Shown here piece after piece: positions 1 through 9,320 of a stretch of DNA of 64,000 bases (positions are counted from its first letter, which is position 1; each line of letters begins with the position of its first letter). This DNA comes from Pomphorhynchus laevis (Eukaryota; Acanthocephala; Palaeacanthocephala; Echinorhynchida; Pomphorhynchidae): NCBI GenBank assembly GCA_012934845.2, contig WNNJ02002393.1, forward strand, positions 1 to 64,000. The letters run 5' to 3'. The notes under the pieces are model-generated. The model ran no database searches and was not told the origin of the DNA. It was given only the letters and a program-made list of their open reading frames with translations. The position numbers were made by a program, and so were the translations under genes.

Positions 1-840
1 AGATTCGGACACGGTGCTAGTTCAATCGGATATCGACAGCATTTCCAACTGGGCTTATATGAATGGTCTGTCACTGAATATATCAAAGTGTGCATGTATG
101 CGTTTACAATCACGCAGTCATAGTGTGTATCCAACTTATCATCTTGAGGATCAGAACATTAAAGTAGTAACTCGTCTTAGCGACCTTGGAATAGTAGTTG
201 CGAATGATTTTTCGACTAGTTGGAATACTGAGTTGGCTTGCTCGAAAGCAAATCGAATGGTTGGGATGATTCGTAGAACTTTTAGTGTGTTGAGTCCAGT
301 TTCATTTAGAGCACTCGCCAACGCATTTGTGATCAGTCATCTTACCTATGCATCACAATGTTCGTTCCCAAGAACAGTATACGAGAAAAGTAGAATTGAA
401 AATGTGCTGCGCCGGGCAACAAAGCTCGTAAATTCAGTTAAAGCCTTACCTTATAATGAAAGGCTAAAAAAACTTGGTATGGTTTCTATAAGCGACCTTC
501 GGTTTCGGCGAGATATGTGTTCAACATGGGAAGCTTTACACAAGGGAAATCACGTCTTAAGAGAATTGATGACTGTTCGGAAAAGTCGGGCTTTGCGTGG
601 ACACAATTTTACTTTAGCCCATCGCCGAGTTATACGCTCTAAAACTGTACAATTTGGACACCGAATCGTAGGTAAGTGGAACCGATTAAGTGAAGAAATT
701 GTCAACTCAAGATCGGTTTCAGCATTCAAACATAAACTTTTGTGACTTTTGTTTGTGAGTCTTTTTTTCTTTACTTTTCCTTTTCTTTTTTTAACAGTGC
801 AACTGTGAGCTTTGCTCGTCTGTTTGTCGAAATAATTTTT
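1..840 (+). mobile_element. LINE-A copy 1, 3' fragment (CR1/L2-like RT C-terminus)
   Basis: The reading frame 14-745 encodes the RT thumb and C-terminal region of a CR1/L2-like non-LTR retrotransposon. It corresponds to the last 243 residues of the longer copy at 26,460-29,935. I count about five base differences over roughly 740 bp, so the copies are very young relative to each other. The element is cut off by the window edge. It ends in a T-rich 3' UTR and the terminal string GTTTGTCGAAATAA, which also ends the other copy. Its 3' end lies tail-to-tail with the RLE-LINE that follows on the minus strand. Confidence 0.9.
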
Positions 841-1036
841 TTTTTAATTTATTTTCTTTATTAGTAAAACATAAAATTAAAGGTAACCCTCTATTATTAT
901 TTTTGTAAAAAATAATAATTTTTTTTTTTTTTTTTAAGAGAATAATTTTTTTATAAGAACTCCAAAATGTACAAACAAACACAAAAAAAAACGTGATGCG
1001 TCAAATAATTTAAAAGAATATTGTACGTTTTTTCAT
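841..1036. other. Junction of LINE-A tail and RLE-LINE 1 tail
   Basis: This stretch holds no gene. It is AT-rich with homopolymer runs. Read on the minus strand it contains the 3' UTR of the element at 1,037-4,048, ending in a string TTCTCTT followed by a long A run (about 915-940 on the plus strand as T/A-rich DNA). The same TTCTCTT-A(n) ending occurs at the tail of the next element (about 4,083-4,110), so it is probably the true 3' end of these elements. Confidence 0.6.
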
Positions 1037-4000
1037 TTAGCGCGCAGGGCGATTGCGAGCAGAACGGGCACCCCGAACGCATAAAGAAATTGAGCGAGCC
1101 AGTTGTATGCCAATCGTTGACCGAAGACGTGTCAATTCCTCTGCATATGTGTGTCTTTTTCTAATTGCCAATTTACGAGCAATGCGCTGAATTATCGTGA
1201 CCGACGATTTACTTTCACCACCAAAACAAGAAAACACCAATGGCGCAAAGTTTGCCCTCTCTATTAGTATGACTCTCTCTTGATACTTTGCGATTTTTCG
1301 CTTTTCGTGGAATTCAAAGGCGGACGTTGTTGACTTCGAGAGGTTGGACGGCGCGAATGCGTTGAATACGCATGTGTCGAATAAAGTTCGCTCAGAACGA
1401 CCTCCGTAAAATCCATAGCAAGCAATGTCTAAACGTGCTTCATGATCTCTAGAAGTGCTTGTGCGCTCGAACACGATACTATGATGTACTGATTTCAAAG
1501 CTGGTTCTGTCTGGACATTATCGCAAATTTCGGTCATGGTATTGGATAATATATCACGAATCAAATCGTGTCTAATCGAAGGATGACCTCCAGTTGGACA
1601 AGTTAGTGAGTGTGCCAGTGATGTTCGTTCACCGCATGGGCAATGTAAGGGAACATCGCAAGACAGTCTATTGTACCGAGCTCCAATTGCATCCCGAAAT
1701 TCCATATTATTAAGACGAGTACAACGGTCATTTGTAGGATACGTGGATAGCCATGAGGAAGCACCCTTGACTTGTAGGTGCTCCAATATGCATATAGTAG
1801 TTTTATCTAAATCAGATAGCTTATCCATAAGTAGCGATTTGTGCATCTCGTTTTTTGATGTGCGTATCTGGGAAATATACTTATCTTGCTCCGCCTTTAA
1901 CTCAACCCCATACAAGCCGCCTAAATAAGGAAGACATAGCTTCTCAGAGTTTTCGAACTCTACTTGTGCTGTGACTCGTGGGTCAACTATGCCTAGACCA
2001 CCATGTCTTAATGGGAGCGAAAATAATGGCCACATGGAATTGTCGTTCGTTGAGTTCAAATTAAAAAGTTCGTCAAAGCGACGCCGAATAGTATCATTTA
2101 ATTCATCGAACCAGCCATTTAAGCAATTCGTCGTTCGTTGCATGTGTATATATTTATGCTGCAAAGCTCTGGTCATACTAGCATAGCTTACCTGTAAATC
2201 AATAACACCGACGTCAGCTAAACGATCAACAAGTAAGCAGTATTTAGAAATTTTGGAGCTTATCGTTTTGTGAATATAATTATCATCCCCGATCGGAGCA
2301 CCCAATACTATGGTTCCATCGACGGCGATTTTTATTCCTGTGTCTTTAAACAGTTTGTACATATCAGTGGCTTTATCAGGTGTAGTTAGCAGCACACACT
2401 TTTCTTTATTTATATTGAATCCAAAAGCAGGTCCGTGTTCGCATAGAAATTTGAATGAGTTGTAGATTTGATTAGTTTCACCGACTAAATTACCATCATC
2501 CGCGTACCAGAATTGATTGATACGAGGGAATTTGTCTTCGATGACCTTCAATAGCGGTATGGTCGCTACTGCGTAAGCAGACATTGATAGTACATCGCCC
2601 TGTGTGAAGCCTTCGTAAGATGTTATAAATTCATTTCCAATCGATAATTGGGATGGACTATCATAGAGGTTGTGCAATACTGTAGACATCGATGGACATA
2701 TGCGAGAAATGTTAATAAGAGCTGCTGATCTGTTAATTCTATTAAATGCATTATCTGCGTCGATCGTCAAAAGAACTGCGTCAGGATTTCTGAACAAGCA
2801 ATCACGAACTGCGTGGGTGACACACTCAACTCCGGCTCGCTGACCAGCACACATTTGTAATCGTCCACAAACTTGTTGTATGTCGTCTGAAAGGAGAGAG
2901 AGAATAGCCTTTGACATTATTCTTCTACTAACGTCTCCAATGCCTATAGGCCTTATACCTGATTCTTTCGTTAAGGCAATTAATCTATTAGTAGTCAGTA
3001 CTTTTGTAACATCATTAGGCAAGTGTTCAGTTGCTAGAGACCGTGCAAATATTGAGAGAGCTTCAGCCAATTGTATTGATTCGTTACCAAATTTTGTTAG
3101 CATATTCATCCAAGCTAACGCATCTAAGCCAGAAGGACCTGCACCACCTTTCACCCGTTTGGCCATGTGTATAATTAATTCACTGTTAATAGAATCGAAT
3201 ATCACTGAATGGAAACTTGGAGCAGTAATTTGGACCTTCCAGTTAATAGCATCTGGATTCAATGGAGCCTGCGCAGGGTGTTTGTCAAGTAATAATTCTC
3301 GTACGGATCTAGAACCAACCAAATCATCAGGTAGCAAGGGAACTCCAACTTTAGACTCAGGATCTAAAAGATGTATTGCTGTGCTCAATCTAGAGCTCTC
3401 TACTAGTGAGATGAAGCTTTTGCGCCAGTCGTTTGTTTTTGGTGATTTCACTTTCAATGTTTTCATACTTTGCAGCGCCAAGGCTTCCGCATATAATTTA
3501 CCAAATTCATTCTTGAACCACAGATCTAGTCGTCGTGATAAAGTTGCTTTTAATGATTTAATAGTATTACGTACGTTCCTTTGTAGAATTAGATGACTAA
3601 AGATTATGTACTTATGAAAATCTTCCGAATTAGTTAACGAATCCCTGTATATACGTGCAAGCTCTGATATAAATTTTTTGGATTCTATACATTTCGGAAG
3701 TCTGAATAAGTTAGGTTGCCAATGTACAACTCTCGTAAAGATGTCGATCACGGATAAATTTTCAGAGTCTCCTGATGTATCGTATGTGCAATCGATAATT
3801 AGTGGATGAGCAACATGACAACCTCTATAATATGACATTGATAGGTTTGAATTAGTTTGTTTCATGGTTGACATAGACACATTAGTTATATCAGTTGGAC
3901 TGGAATCAACATGATGATTTGTACAATTTACTGCGGAACAGTTTAAGCAAAATATTTTCTTCTTAGCACACTGACAGCCTTTGCATTTCGCGTTTGGGCC

Positions 4001-4048
4001 ATTGCATGAACAGCATTTCAGCTCAGTCGCAGGTTTGCCCTTTGGCAT
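1037..4048 (-). CDS. RLE-LINE 1: CXC + RT + restriction-like endonuclease polyprotein, uninterrupted
   Basis: Single 1,003-codon frame. Residues about 11-46 are a cysteine-rich segment (CCSCNGP, AKCKGCQCAK, CLNC) that resembles the CXC/tesmin-type zinc motif. The RT follows: motif A with DADNAFN near residue 430, motif B GFTQGD near 482, and catalytic YADD near 514. Residues about 800-816 have a CxC...H...C knuckle (CPCGE...HSLTC). Residues about 868-928 have the R-LD...FD...E-KRK-KY pattern of the PD-(D/E)XK-like endonuclease of R2-type non-LTR elements. One ORF with a C-terminal endonuclease is the layout of the R2/CRE/NeSL/R4/HERO assemblage; I cannot assign a clade. No stop interrupts it, so it may be recently active. 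The ATG at 4,048 starts the conserved MP(K/R)GKP motif shared by the related copies. It probably makes a ribonucleoprotein that nicks DNA and copies its RNA by target-primed reverse transcription. Confidence 0.88.
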   Translation of the reverse strand: MPKGKPATELKCCSCNGPNAKCKGCQCAKKKIFCLNCSAVNCTNHHVDSSPTDITNVSMSTMKQTNSNLSMSYYRGCHVAHPLIIDCTYDTSGDSENLSVIDIFTRVVHWQPNLFRLPKCIESKKFISELARIYRDSLTNSEDFHKYIIFSHLILQRNVRNTIKSLKATLSRRLDLWFKNEFGKLYAEALALQSMKTLKVKSPKTNDWRKSFISLVESSRLSTAIHLLDPESKVGVPLLPDDLVGSRSVRELLLDKHPAQAPLNPDAINWKVQITAPSFHSVIFDSINSELIIHMAKRVKGGAGPSGLDALAWMNMLTKFGNESIQLAEALSIFARSLATEHLPNDVTKVLTTNRLIALTKESGIRPIGIGDVSRRIMSKAILSLLSDDIQQVCGRLQMCAGQRAGVECVTHAVRDCLFRNPDAVLLTIDADNAFNRINRSAALINISRICPSMSTVLHNLYDSPSQLSIGNEFITSYEGFTQGDVLSMSAYAVATIPLLKVIEDKFPRINQFWYADDGNLVGETNQIYNSFKFLCEHGPAFGFNINKEKCVLLTTPDKATDMYKLFKDTGIKIAVDGTIVLGAPIGDDNYIHKTISSKISKYCLLVDRLADVGVIDLQVSYASMTRALQHKYIHMQRTTNCLNGWFDELNDTIRRRFDELFNLNSTNDNSMWPLFSLPLRHGGLGIVDPRVTAQVEFENSEKLCLPYLGGLYGVELKAEQDKYISQIRTSKNEMHKSLLMDKLSDLDKTTICILEHLQVKGASSWLSTYPTNDRCTRLNNMEFRDAIGARYNRLSCDVPLHCPCGERTSLAHSLTCPTGGHPSIRHDLIRDILSNTMTEICDNVQTEPALKSVHHSIVFERTSTSRDHEARLDIACYGFYGGRSERTLFDTCVFNAFAPSNLSKSTTSAFEFHEKRKIAKYQERVILIERANFAPLVFSCFGGESKSSVTIIQRIARKLAIRKRHTYAEELTRLRSTIGIQLARSISLCVRGARSARNRPAR

Positions 4049-4138
4049 TAATTGAGGATTGTTATTTGCTTTGTATTTAGATTTTTTTTTTTTTTTTTTT
4101 AAGAGAAAGAAAATTTATTATTACAAAATCGAAGAATT
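4049..4138 (-). other. Head-to-tail junction between RLE-LINEs 1 and 2
   Basis: Only 90 bp separate the stop codon of element 2 from the start codon of element 1. In the minus sense, element 2 ends with a short 3' UTR (TAATAATAAA-rich, then TTCTCTT and about 20 A). This is followed at once by the short 5' UTR of element 1 (ATCTAAATACAAAGC...). The 5' UTR resembles a repeated string ATCTAAAGTAAATACAAAG in the 5' region of the element at 13,350-16,363. Confidence 0.7.
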
Positions 4139-7105
4139 TTAATGTCGTGCTTCCGTAAACGGTGTTGCCGGAAATGAACGGCTAGATCTAGGAGCCCGAA
4201 GCGAGGCCGAGCATGAACGCATGATTGAGAAGGCAATACGTCTCTTCAAGCGAATGAGATTATCCGCGTAATACTGTGGATGTGCCTCGGATTTCTTGCG
4301 AGTGATTGACCGCAACAGTGATACTGTGCTTGCACCCATGCCCGCTGATGTGGAAAAAACAAGGGGCATAAAACTACCATGCTCTACCAGTTCGATTCGC
4401 TCCCCGTATTTTGAAATCTTGCGTTTTTCGTTGAACTCGAAGGCGGAACGTGCACTACGATTTGCGTAAGATTGAGCAAGTGTTGAAAAAATCGTGACGT
4501 CACAGAACGTCCGCTCATATCGTTCCGCATGCAATCCAGAACATACAATATCTAGTCTTGCTTGTACATCTCTTGTGGTGCAAGAAGATTGAAAGGACAT
4601 AGACTCGGGGATTTGAGAAAGACGAGGTTCGATTCCCACACCGTGACATACTTCTGTTAATTCTTGGGCAATTATGTCCCTGATTGCGTTATGTCTGATT
4701 GTCGGTAAGCCTCCTCTGGCGCAAGAGAGTGCATGACCAACACCCATTAACTCTCCACAGACGCACTGTCGTTCTTCGGTCAGGGTTGACCATCCATATC
4801 GGCAGCGTAGAGCATCGATGAATTCCAAAGGACTGAGGTGAAACCTCTCTGTCTTAAGTGGCAGTGAGCTGATCCAGGAGGACGCTCCGTTAGTTGCAGC
4901 ATGTGATATGGAATTGGCAATTCCGGGCTCCAGGGACTTAGTAATCGCTGTAAGCCTCTCATTAAATATTGTTTTTCTTTTATTAGATAAACCTGCTGAG
5001 ATCGAATTTTGCAGTTCATAAAGTTGCTCAGCGCTGTCAGCGCAATCAAACGCTCTACACATTTCTAAAGATCCCTGGAACTCAACTTGATTGTTAAAGC
5101 AGGGATCAAAGATACCAAGGCCTCCTAGCTTTAGCGGCGAAGAAATAATTGTGATCCATTTCGCGTCGAGCGGAAATTTAGTAAGGACAGGTACGAGTGA
5201 CTGAAAGATCGCATTGTGCAGATCCAACAAGCTTTCTGGTCTGCACTCAATCAGCCGGAGGTAATGTGTCCATCTGAACTGCACTGAATGAACCAAACCA
5301 GTGAATGCAACGTGTGGATCAATTAGGGCTACCTCCTTTAGTCGATCGACGACAGAAATCCATGCGTTACATCTTTCGGTGGTGTGCTCAGAAACGAATA
5401 TTTCAGTGCCAATGGGCACTCCAAGTGTTATCAACCCGGTAGTGTAATTCGATACTCCAGCCAGGGATGAGGGTATATCGATCCGTTTGTGAGATAGCAT
5501 CTTTGTTTTGGAGGCATTCACATGGTATCCATAAAGGGGACCCTTGTTTGTGAGAATATCCCAGACCTTTTGGATGTCTTCACTGCTGCCGACAAAGTTT
5601 GAGTCATCGGCGTACCACCTTTGAACAATTCGAGGAACATTTCGCTGGATGTAATCGATGAGTGGTAGAGTGGACATAGCATACGCAGGCATTGCCAAGG
5701 GATCTCCCTGAGTAAATCCCTCCATCGAGACTATTGTATCTCCACCTAAATAGAGCATTGCTGGTGATTTATAAACATTCTGCAGGGCTACCGTAAGCGC
5801 TGGACTAGTATAATTGATGTTATGGAGTGCGGTAGCTCGATTGATGGTGTTAAATGCGTTAGAAGCGTCGACAGCAAGCAGGCATTGATCACTGTTCATA
5901 AAATAGGCGTCTCGTAATGATCGCACAGCATATTCAATTCCAGATTTCTGAGATGCAGCTAATTGGCGAACACCTGCAGCCTCCATCAGATCCATTTTGA
6001 TTATACTCAATAACGTGCGACAGATGATTCGTCTCGAGACTTCACAAATTCCTATCGGTCTAATTCCACCTGCTTTTTTCCGAATTGCGACGAGTCTACA
6101 CCCAGTAAACGCGTCTAGTGAGCCCATAGGTAAATTTTTACTCGCAATACTGATGGCTAGGTCAGCGAGGGAACGTGCCAAATTGCGAGAGTCTGCTCCA
6201 AAACATGTAAGGAATCTTCGCCAGGATTGTGCATCGACCCCCGAAGGTCCTGCACTTCCATGAGTTCGTCGACAGGCATTGATAATGTGATCTTCGCTGA
6301 TCTCTAAAAAGCGAACCGGGTGGTGATTACGTGTTGTGATTGGAACTGTTACTAGAGCTTCTTCATTAATTGGATCGGCCTTTGGGTGTAATTCCTGTAA
6401 TAATTGCTTTACCGATTTACCATCTACGATGTCGCTATGAGACAGCAGACCGGCCATCAGTTCCCCTGACAATGTAGCAGATCCTGCCGCGAGTTTACCT
6501 GCAGTCATCAAATTTATGTAGCTTCTTTTCCAATCTACAGCATTCAGTGGTGGACTATTTGAGATTACGTTTTGTTGCAAATACATTGCCTCTTCAAATA
6601 ATTCATCCACTTTGGATTCCAACCAAAGTTTCAGTCGACGTTCAATCGTTTTCCGAATCGCTGAGATCTTTCTTGTTCGTATTTTTTGAAGGATTAGTTG
6701 TGAGAATACAGTAGCGTCTTTTAGGGCATCCAAATGCTCCGAATTTGCTGCTTTCGAGTAAAAACCTGCCAAGATCCTTACGAACTGATTACTAGCGTTA
6801 CACAGGGGCAGACAGAAGTGGTTGGGTCTCCATTGACAAACCACTTCATATATTGTCGAGCGAGTCGGTAAGGTGTTCGATTTTTTTTGCGTGCTAAGAA
6901 ACTTGTCCTCATGTTTTTCGGCATTAACTTCGGTGTTCGGTACTTGAGACTGGCTACGTGATACTTGGGAACGATTACCACAGTCGTTGGCTCTGCAGTT
7001 GGTGCATGTAGTACGATTCTTCGCACATCGACAGCCCTTGCATTTTGCGGCAGGTCCATTGCACGTGCAACAAAGAATTTGCGTCGAAGGTTTCCCTCGA
7101 GGCAT
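4139..7105 (-). CDS. RLE-LINE 2: CXC + RT + restriction-like endonuclease polyprotein, uninterrupted
   Basis: Single 988-codon frame with the same architecture as the downstream copy but clearly diverged from it along its length, so it is a separate family. The N-terminal motif CCTCNGP...CKGCRCAK...CTNC spans residues about 11-45. RT motifs: A (DASNAFN) near 412, B (EGFTQGDPLAM) near 462 and C (WYADDSN) near 496. The CVCGE...HALSC knuckle lies near 780-794, and the endonuclease residues ARLDIVCSG, RTFCDVTIF and NEKRKISKYGERI lie between about 846 and 904. The start at 7,105 begins the conserved MPRGKP. No break was found, so it could be active or recently active. Confidence 0.88.
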   Translation of the reverse strand: MPRGKPSTQILCCTCNGPAAKCKGCRCAKNRTTCTNCRANDCGNRSQVSRSQSQVPNTEVNAEKHEDKFLSTQKKSNTLPTRSTIYEVVCQWRPNHFCLPLCNASNQFVRILAGFYSKAANSEHLDALKDATVFSQLILQKIRTRKISAIRKTIERRLKLWLESKVDELFEEAMYLQQNVISNSPPLNAVDWKRSYINLMTAGKLAAGSATLSGELMAGLLSHSDIVDGKSVKQLLQELHPKADPINEEALVTVPITTRNHHPVRFLEISEDHIINACRRTHGSAGPSGVDAQSWRRFLTCFGADSRNLARSLADLAISIASKNLPMGSLDAFTGCRLVAIRKKAGGIRPIGICEVSRRIICRTLLSIIKMDLMEAAGVRQLAASQKSGIEYAVRSLRDAYFMNSDQCLLAVDASNAFNTINRATALHNINYTSPALTVALQNVYKSPAMLYLGGDTIVSMEGFTQGDPLAMPAYAMSTLPLIDYIQRNVPRIVQRWYADDSNFVGSSEDIQKVWDILTNKGPLYGYHVNASKTKMLSHKRIDIPSSLAGVSNYTTGLITLGVPIGTEIFVSEHTTERCNAWISVVDRLKEVALIDPHVAFTGLVHSVQFRWTHYLRLIECRPESLLDLHNAIFQSLVPVLTKFPLDAKWITIISSPLKLGGLGIFDPCFNNQVEFQGSLEMCRAFDCADSAEQLYELQNSISAGLSNKRKTIFNERLTAITKSLEPGIANSISHAATNGASSWISSLPLKTERFHLSPLEFIDALRCRYGWSTLTEERQCVCGELMGVGHALSCARGGLPTIRHNAIRDIIAQELTEVCHGVGIEPRLSQIPESMSFQSSCTTRDVQARLDIVCSGLHAERYERTFCDVTIFSTLAQSYANRSARSAFEFNEKRKISKYGERIELVEHGSFMPLVFSTSAGMGASTVSLLRSITRKKSEAHPQYYADNLIRLKRRIAFSIMRSCSASLRAPRSSRSFPATPFTEARH

Positions 7106-7290
7106 TGTAATTGTAATTAGTGTATGCAGTTAAATAATAATAATAATAATGATTGTCTGAAACGCAGTCGATTGTCTGAAACGCAGTCGATTGTTGTATG
7201 TTATTTATCTCAAATGTTTTTTAACCAAACTTTTTTATTATTATTTAAATATTTACTATTCCAATGTTATTATATTTTCTTGATTTTGTA
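7106..7290 (-). repeat. 5' region of RLE-LINE 2 with ATT microsatellite and two 19-bp repeats, joined to tail of RLE-LINE 3
   Basis: On the plus strand an (AAT)n run near 7,135-7,150 is followed by two direct copies of a 19-bp unit built on TGTCTGAAACGCAGTCGAT (about 7,153-7,192). The core CTGAAACGCAGTC also forms the seven-unit array at 23,591-23,695, which lies upstream of another element of this group. The rest is the AT-rich 3' UTR of the truncated element at 7,291. The repeats may be 5' UTR promoter-like units or target DNA. Confidence 0.6.
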
Positions 7291-8455
7291 TCACCATAGT
7301 TCACGTGGAACAAAAATTTTCACTCTTGGTGAACGAAAGCAACGTGAAACCATTTTTGCTGTACAAATGCTCAAATTATTTCGCAACTCAGAAATCACAT
7401 CAGCGTAGGATTCGCCACTATTGACAGATAGTTTGTGTGCTAGTGTTCGTAGCAAACCAGAAGCAGATGGTCCAATTGCACCATTGGTCGCCATTATAAA
7501 GGGACAGAAAATACTACGCTCAATGTCAATTATTCTTTCCTCGTATTTTGAACGTTTTCTCTTCTCATGGTAATGAAATACCGACTCTATTGATTTCGAT
7601 TGAGAGGATGAAGCATGATTATTAAATAAACTGACGTCAACAAACGTCCGCTCCATCCTTTCTCCGAACAAGCCACTGCATACTATATCTGCACGCGCTG
7701 CACCATCACGTGTTGTCACTGCTGATGTAAATATATGATTTGTAGGAACGGGGTTCAACTGTGGTTCTACTCCAACACTTTTGCACACCTGCGTGAGTTT
7801 TGCAGTCAAAATGTCACGAATCTCGTTATGTCGTATGATCGGAATAGCGCCTCTTCTACACGATAACGCATGTGTTGTCGTTAAGTCTTCCTCACACGCA
7901 CACTTCATGGGAAGGTTGTCTGGAGTCCAGTTATACCGAGCAGCTAAAGCATCGTGGAATTCATCATTAGATAAGTGCCAACCCTTTAAACTAATCGGTC
8001 TTGTTGTTAACCAATTTGATGCCCCTTTCATACTCGCGTAATCCAGCAACATCTCCAATTCTGGTGATGTGTCTGTTATCCTTTGTTTCAATTTCTTCAA
8101 TTTTCTTTGATTTACTATCTTTATGTTTTCCCAAATATCAAGTTCAGGTTCTGATTGGCTGGACAACTCCATATTGACTGATAGCTGTAGTGAACACTTG
8201 TACTGATCCTCACTATCCTCAACCGGATCTCGAATTCCTAACCCTCCACTCGATATGGGTAGCGCATATACCATTTCAAAAACATGTGACATATTCTTAT
8301 TGGTTAATGCTTTCACTAATGTCTGGAATATCTCTGTTCGCAATTTCTCCAACGAAAAGCGAGTGCATTTAGTTGTCCTCAATAAATGCAGCCATTTAAA
8401 TTGCGCTCCATATATAAATGCACAATATGCCGAATGAACATCAACCGATGTTCAT
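7291..8455 (-). pseudogene. RLE-LINE 3, 5'-truncated C-terminal fragment
   Basis: The frame 7,291-8,382 (363 codons) is open upstream to about 8,450 without a start codon. It holds only the post-RT region: SGGLGIRDP, the C-x-C...HALSC knuckle followed by RHNEIRDI, and the endonuclease strings ARADIVCSG, RTFVDVSLF and HEKRKRSKYEERI. The RT core and CXC motif are missing, as expected from 5' truncation during reverse transcription. The break point lies next to ATTCGAAATAAT, which resembles the LINE-A 3' end. Confidence 0.82.
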
Positions 8456-8704
8456 TCGAAATAATATTATTATTTTTCGAAATAATTTTTTATTGCCATC
8501 GCGCCTCTCGGCTTCGACAAAATATAAAAGAAAGAAAATATAGTTACAATAAATCAAAAACATTCAATTTAAACGGATGCTGATGTTAGACGTTGTACCA
8601 TTACATTGCATCTTCTCTTCGTCATATACTATGCCCCTAATGCTTCTGCATTTTTCCTCTTAAAAGGCCTCAGATAGATCGTGCACTTTATGATTTGTCA
8701 TGTT
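8456..8704. other. Short AT-rich spacer, no gene seen
   Basis: Contains an 11-bp inverted repeat (GAATGAACATC / GATGTTCATTC, about 8,433-8,458), two strings like the LINE-A 3' end (TCGAAATAAT), and probably the 3' UTR of the fragment that follows. No convincing coding sequence. Confidence 0.5.
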
Positions 8705-8910
8705 TTACAATTCTAGCGTCTGGCTACAAACGCCCTGCATGGACATTGATACTACTCGAGCCATCATTCTCGACAAACGGCATCTGTATGTGTGTATTAT
8801 CTCGGCGTAATTCTGTGGTCCTTGCAAAGCATGCATTGATGCTACCTTTTTTAACACAGTGTTAGCCGCGTTTCCCAATCCACCCGTTGTTGACATAACA
8901 AATGGATGAA
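8705..8910 (-). pseudogene. RLE-LINE 3' terminal fragment
   Basis: About 66 codons match the extreme C-terminus of the RLE-LINEs: the (F/H)PFVMSTTGGLGN segment, like the PLVFSTSGG-G segment of other copies, followed by the Y(A/S)E-I---R-R helix region. It is truncated at an (AAT)n run at about 8,914-8,934, preceded by CGAAAT. Confidence 0.7.
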
Positions 8911-8939
8911 AATATCGAAATAATAATAATAATAATTGT

Positions 8940-9320
8940 ACATTGCAATTTTAATTTTTGGTGACCAATCAATTTATCACTGGGATGATAAAAACAAGAG
9001 TCAATCATTTCGCCAATACGCTTTATCTCTTTAAGGGGGTATTCCAATCTTAGAAAAGCAATAAAAAAAGACAACTCGTCATAAACCAAATTAGGAGTAC
9101 TACAAAGATTATAAGCTTTAATACAAAAGCTTCTAAATACACCCAATTTTGTATTAGCAGAGTGATTACTACTCCAAGGAATATACAAGTTGGTTTCTGT
9201 AGGTTTCCGAAATACAGAAGTAGTGAAATTAGCCAGGCTAATCTTAACATCTAAGAAACTGATACTGCTATCCATCGGCCAGATTACCTTGAACCGGATA
9301 CGTGGATGTAAGCCATTCAG
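8940..9320 (-). pseudogene. Penelope-like RT C-terminal fragment
   Basis: The minus-strand translation contains SISFLDVKISL, TSVFRKPT, NLYIPWSSNHS and KLGVFRSF. This matches the stretch after the YxDD motif of canonical PLE RTs (FLDV---R, T--YRKPT-TN-Y---SNHP). The open frame appears to run into 9,389 only because it fuses with the adjacent LINE-B 3' tail. It is a truncated relic with no GIY-YIG domain. Confidence 0.75.

Noticed and set aside
2880-3596. Plus-strand ORF of 238 codons opposite RLE-LINE 1
   Set aside because: It is the antisense shadow of the RT-coding region, with no homology of its own.
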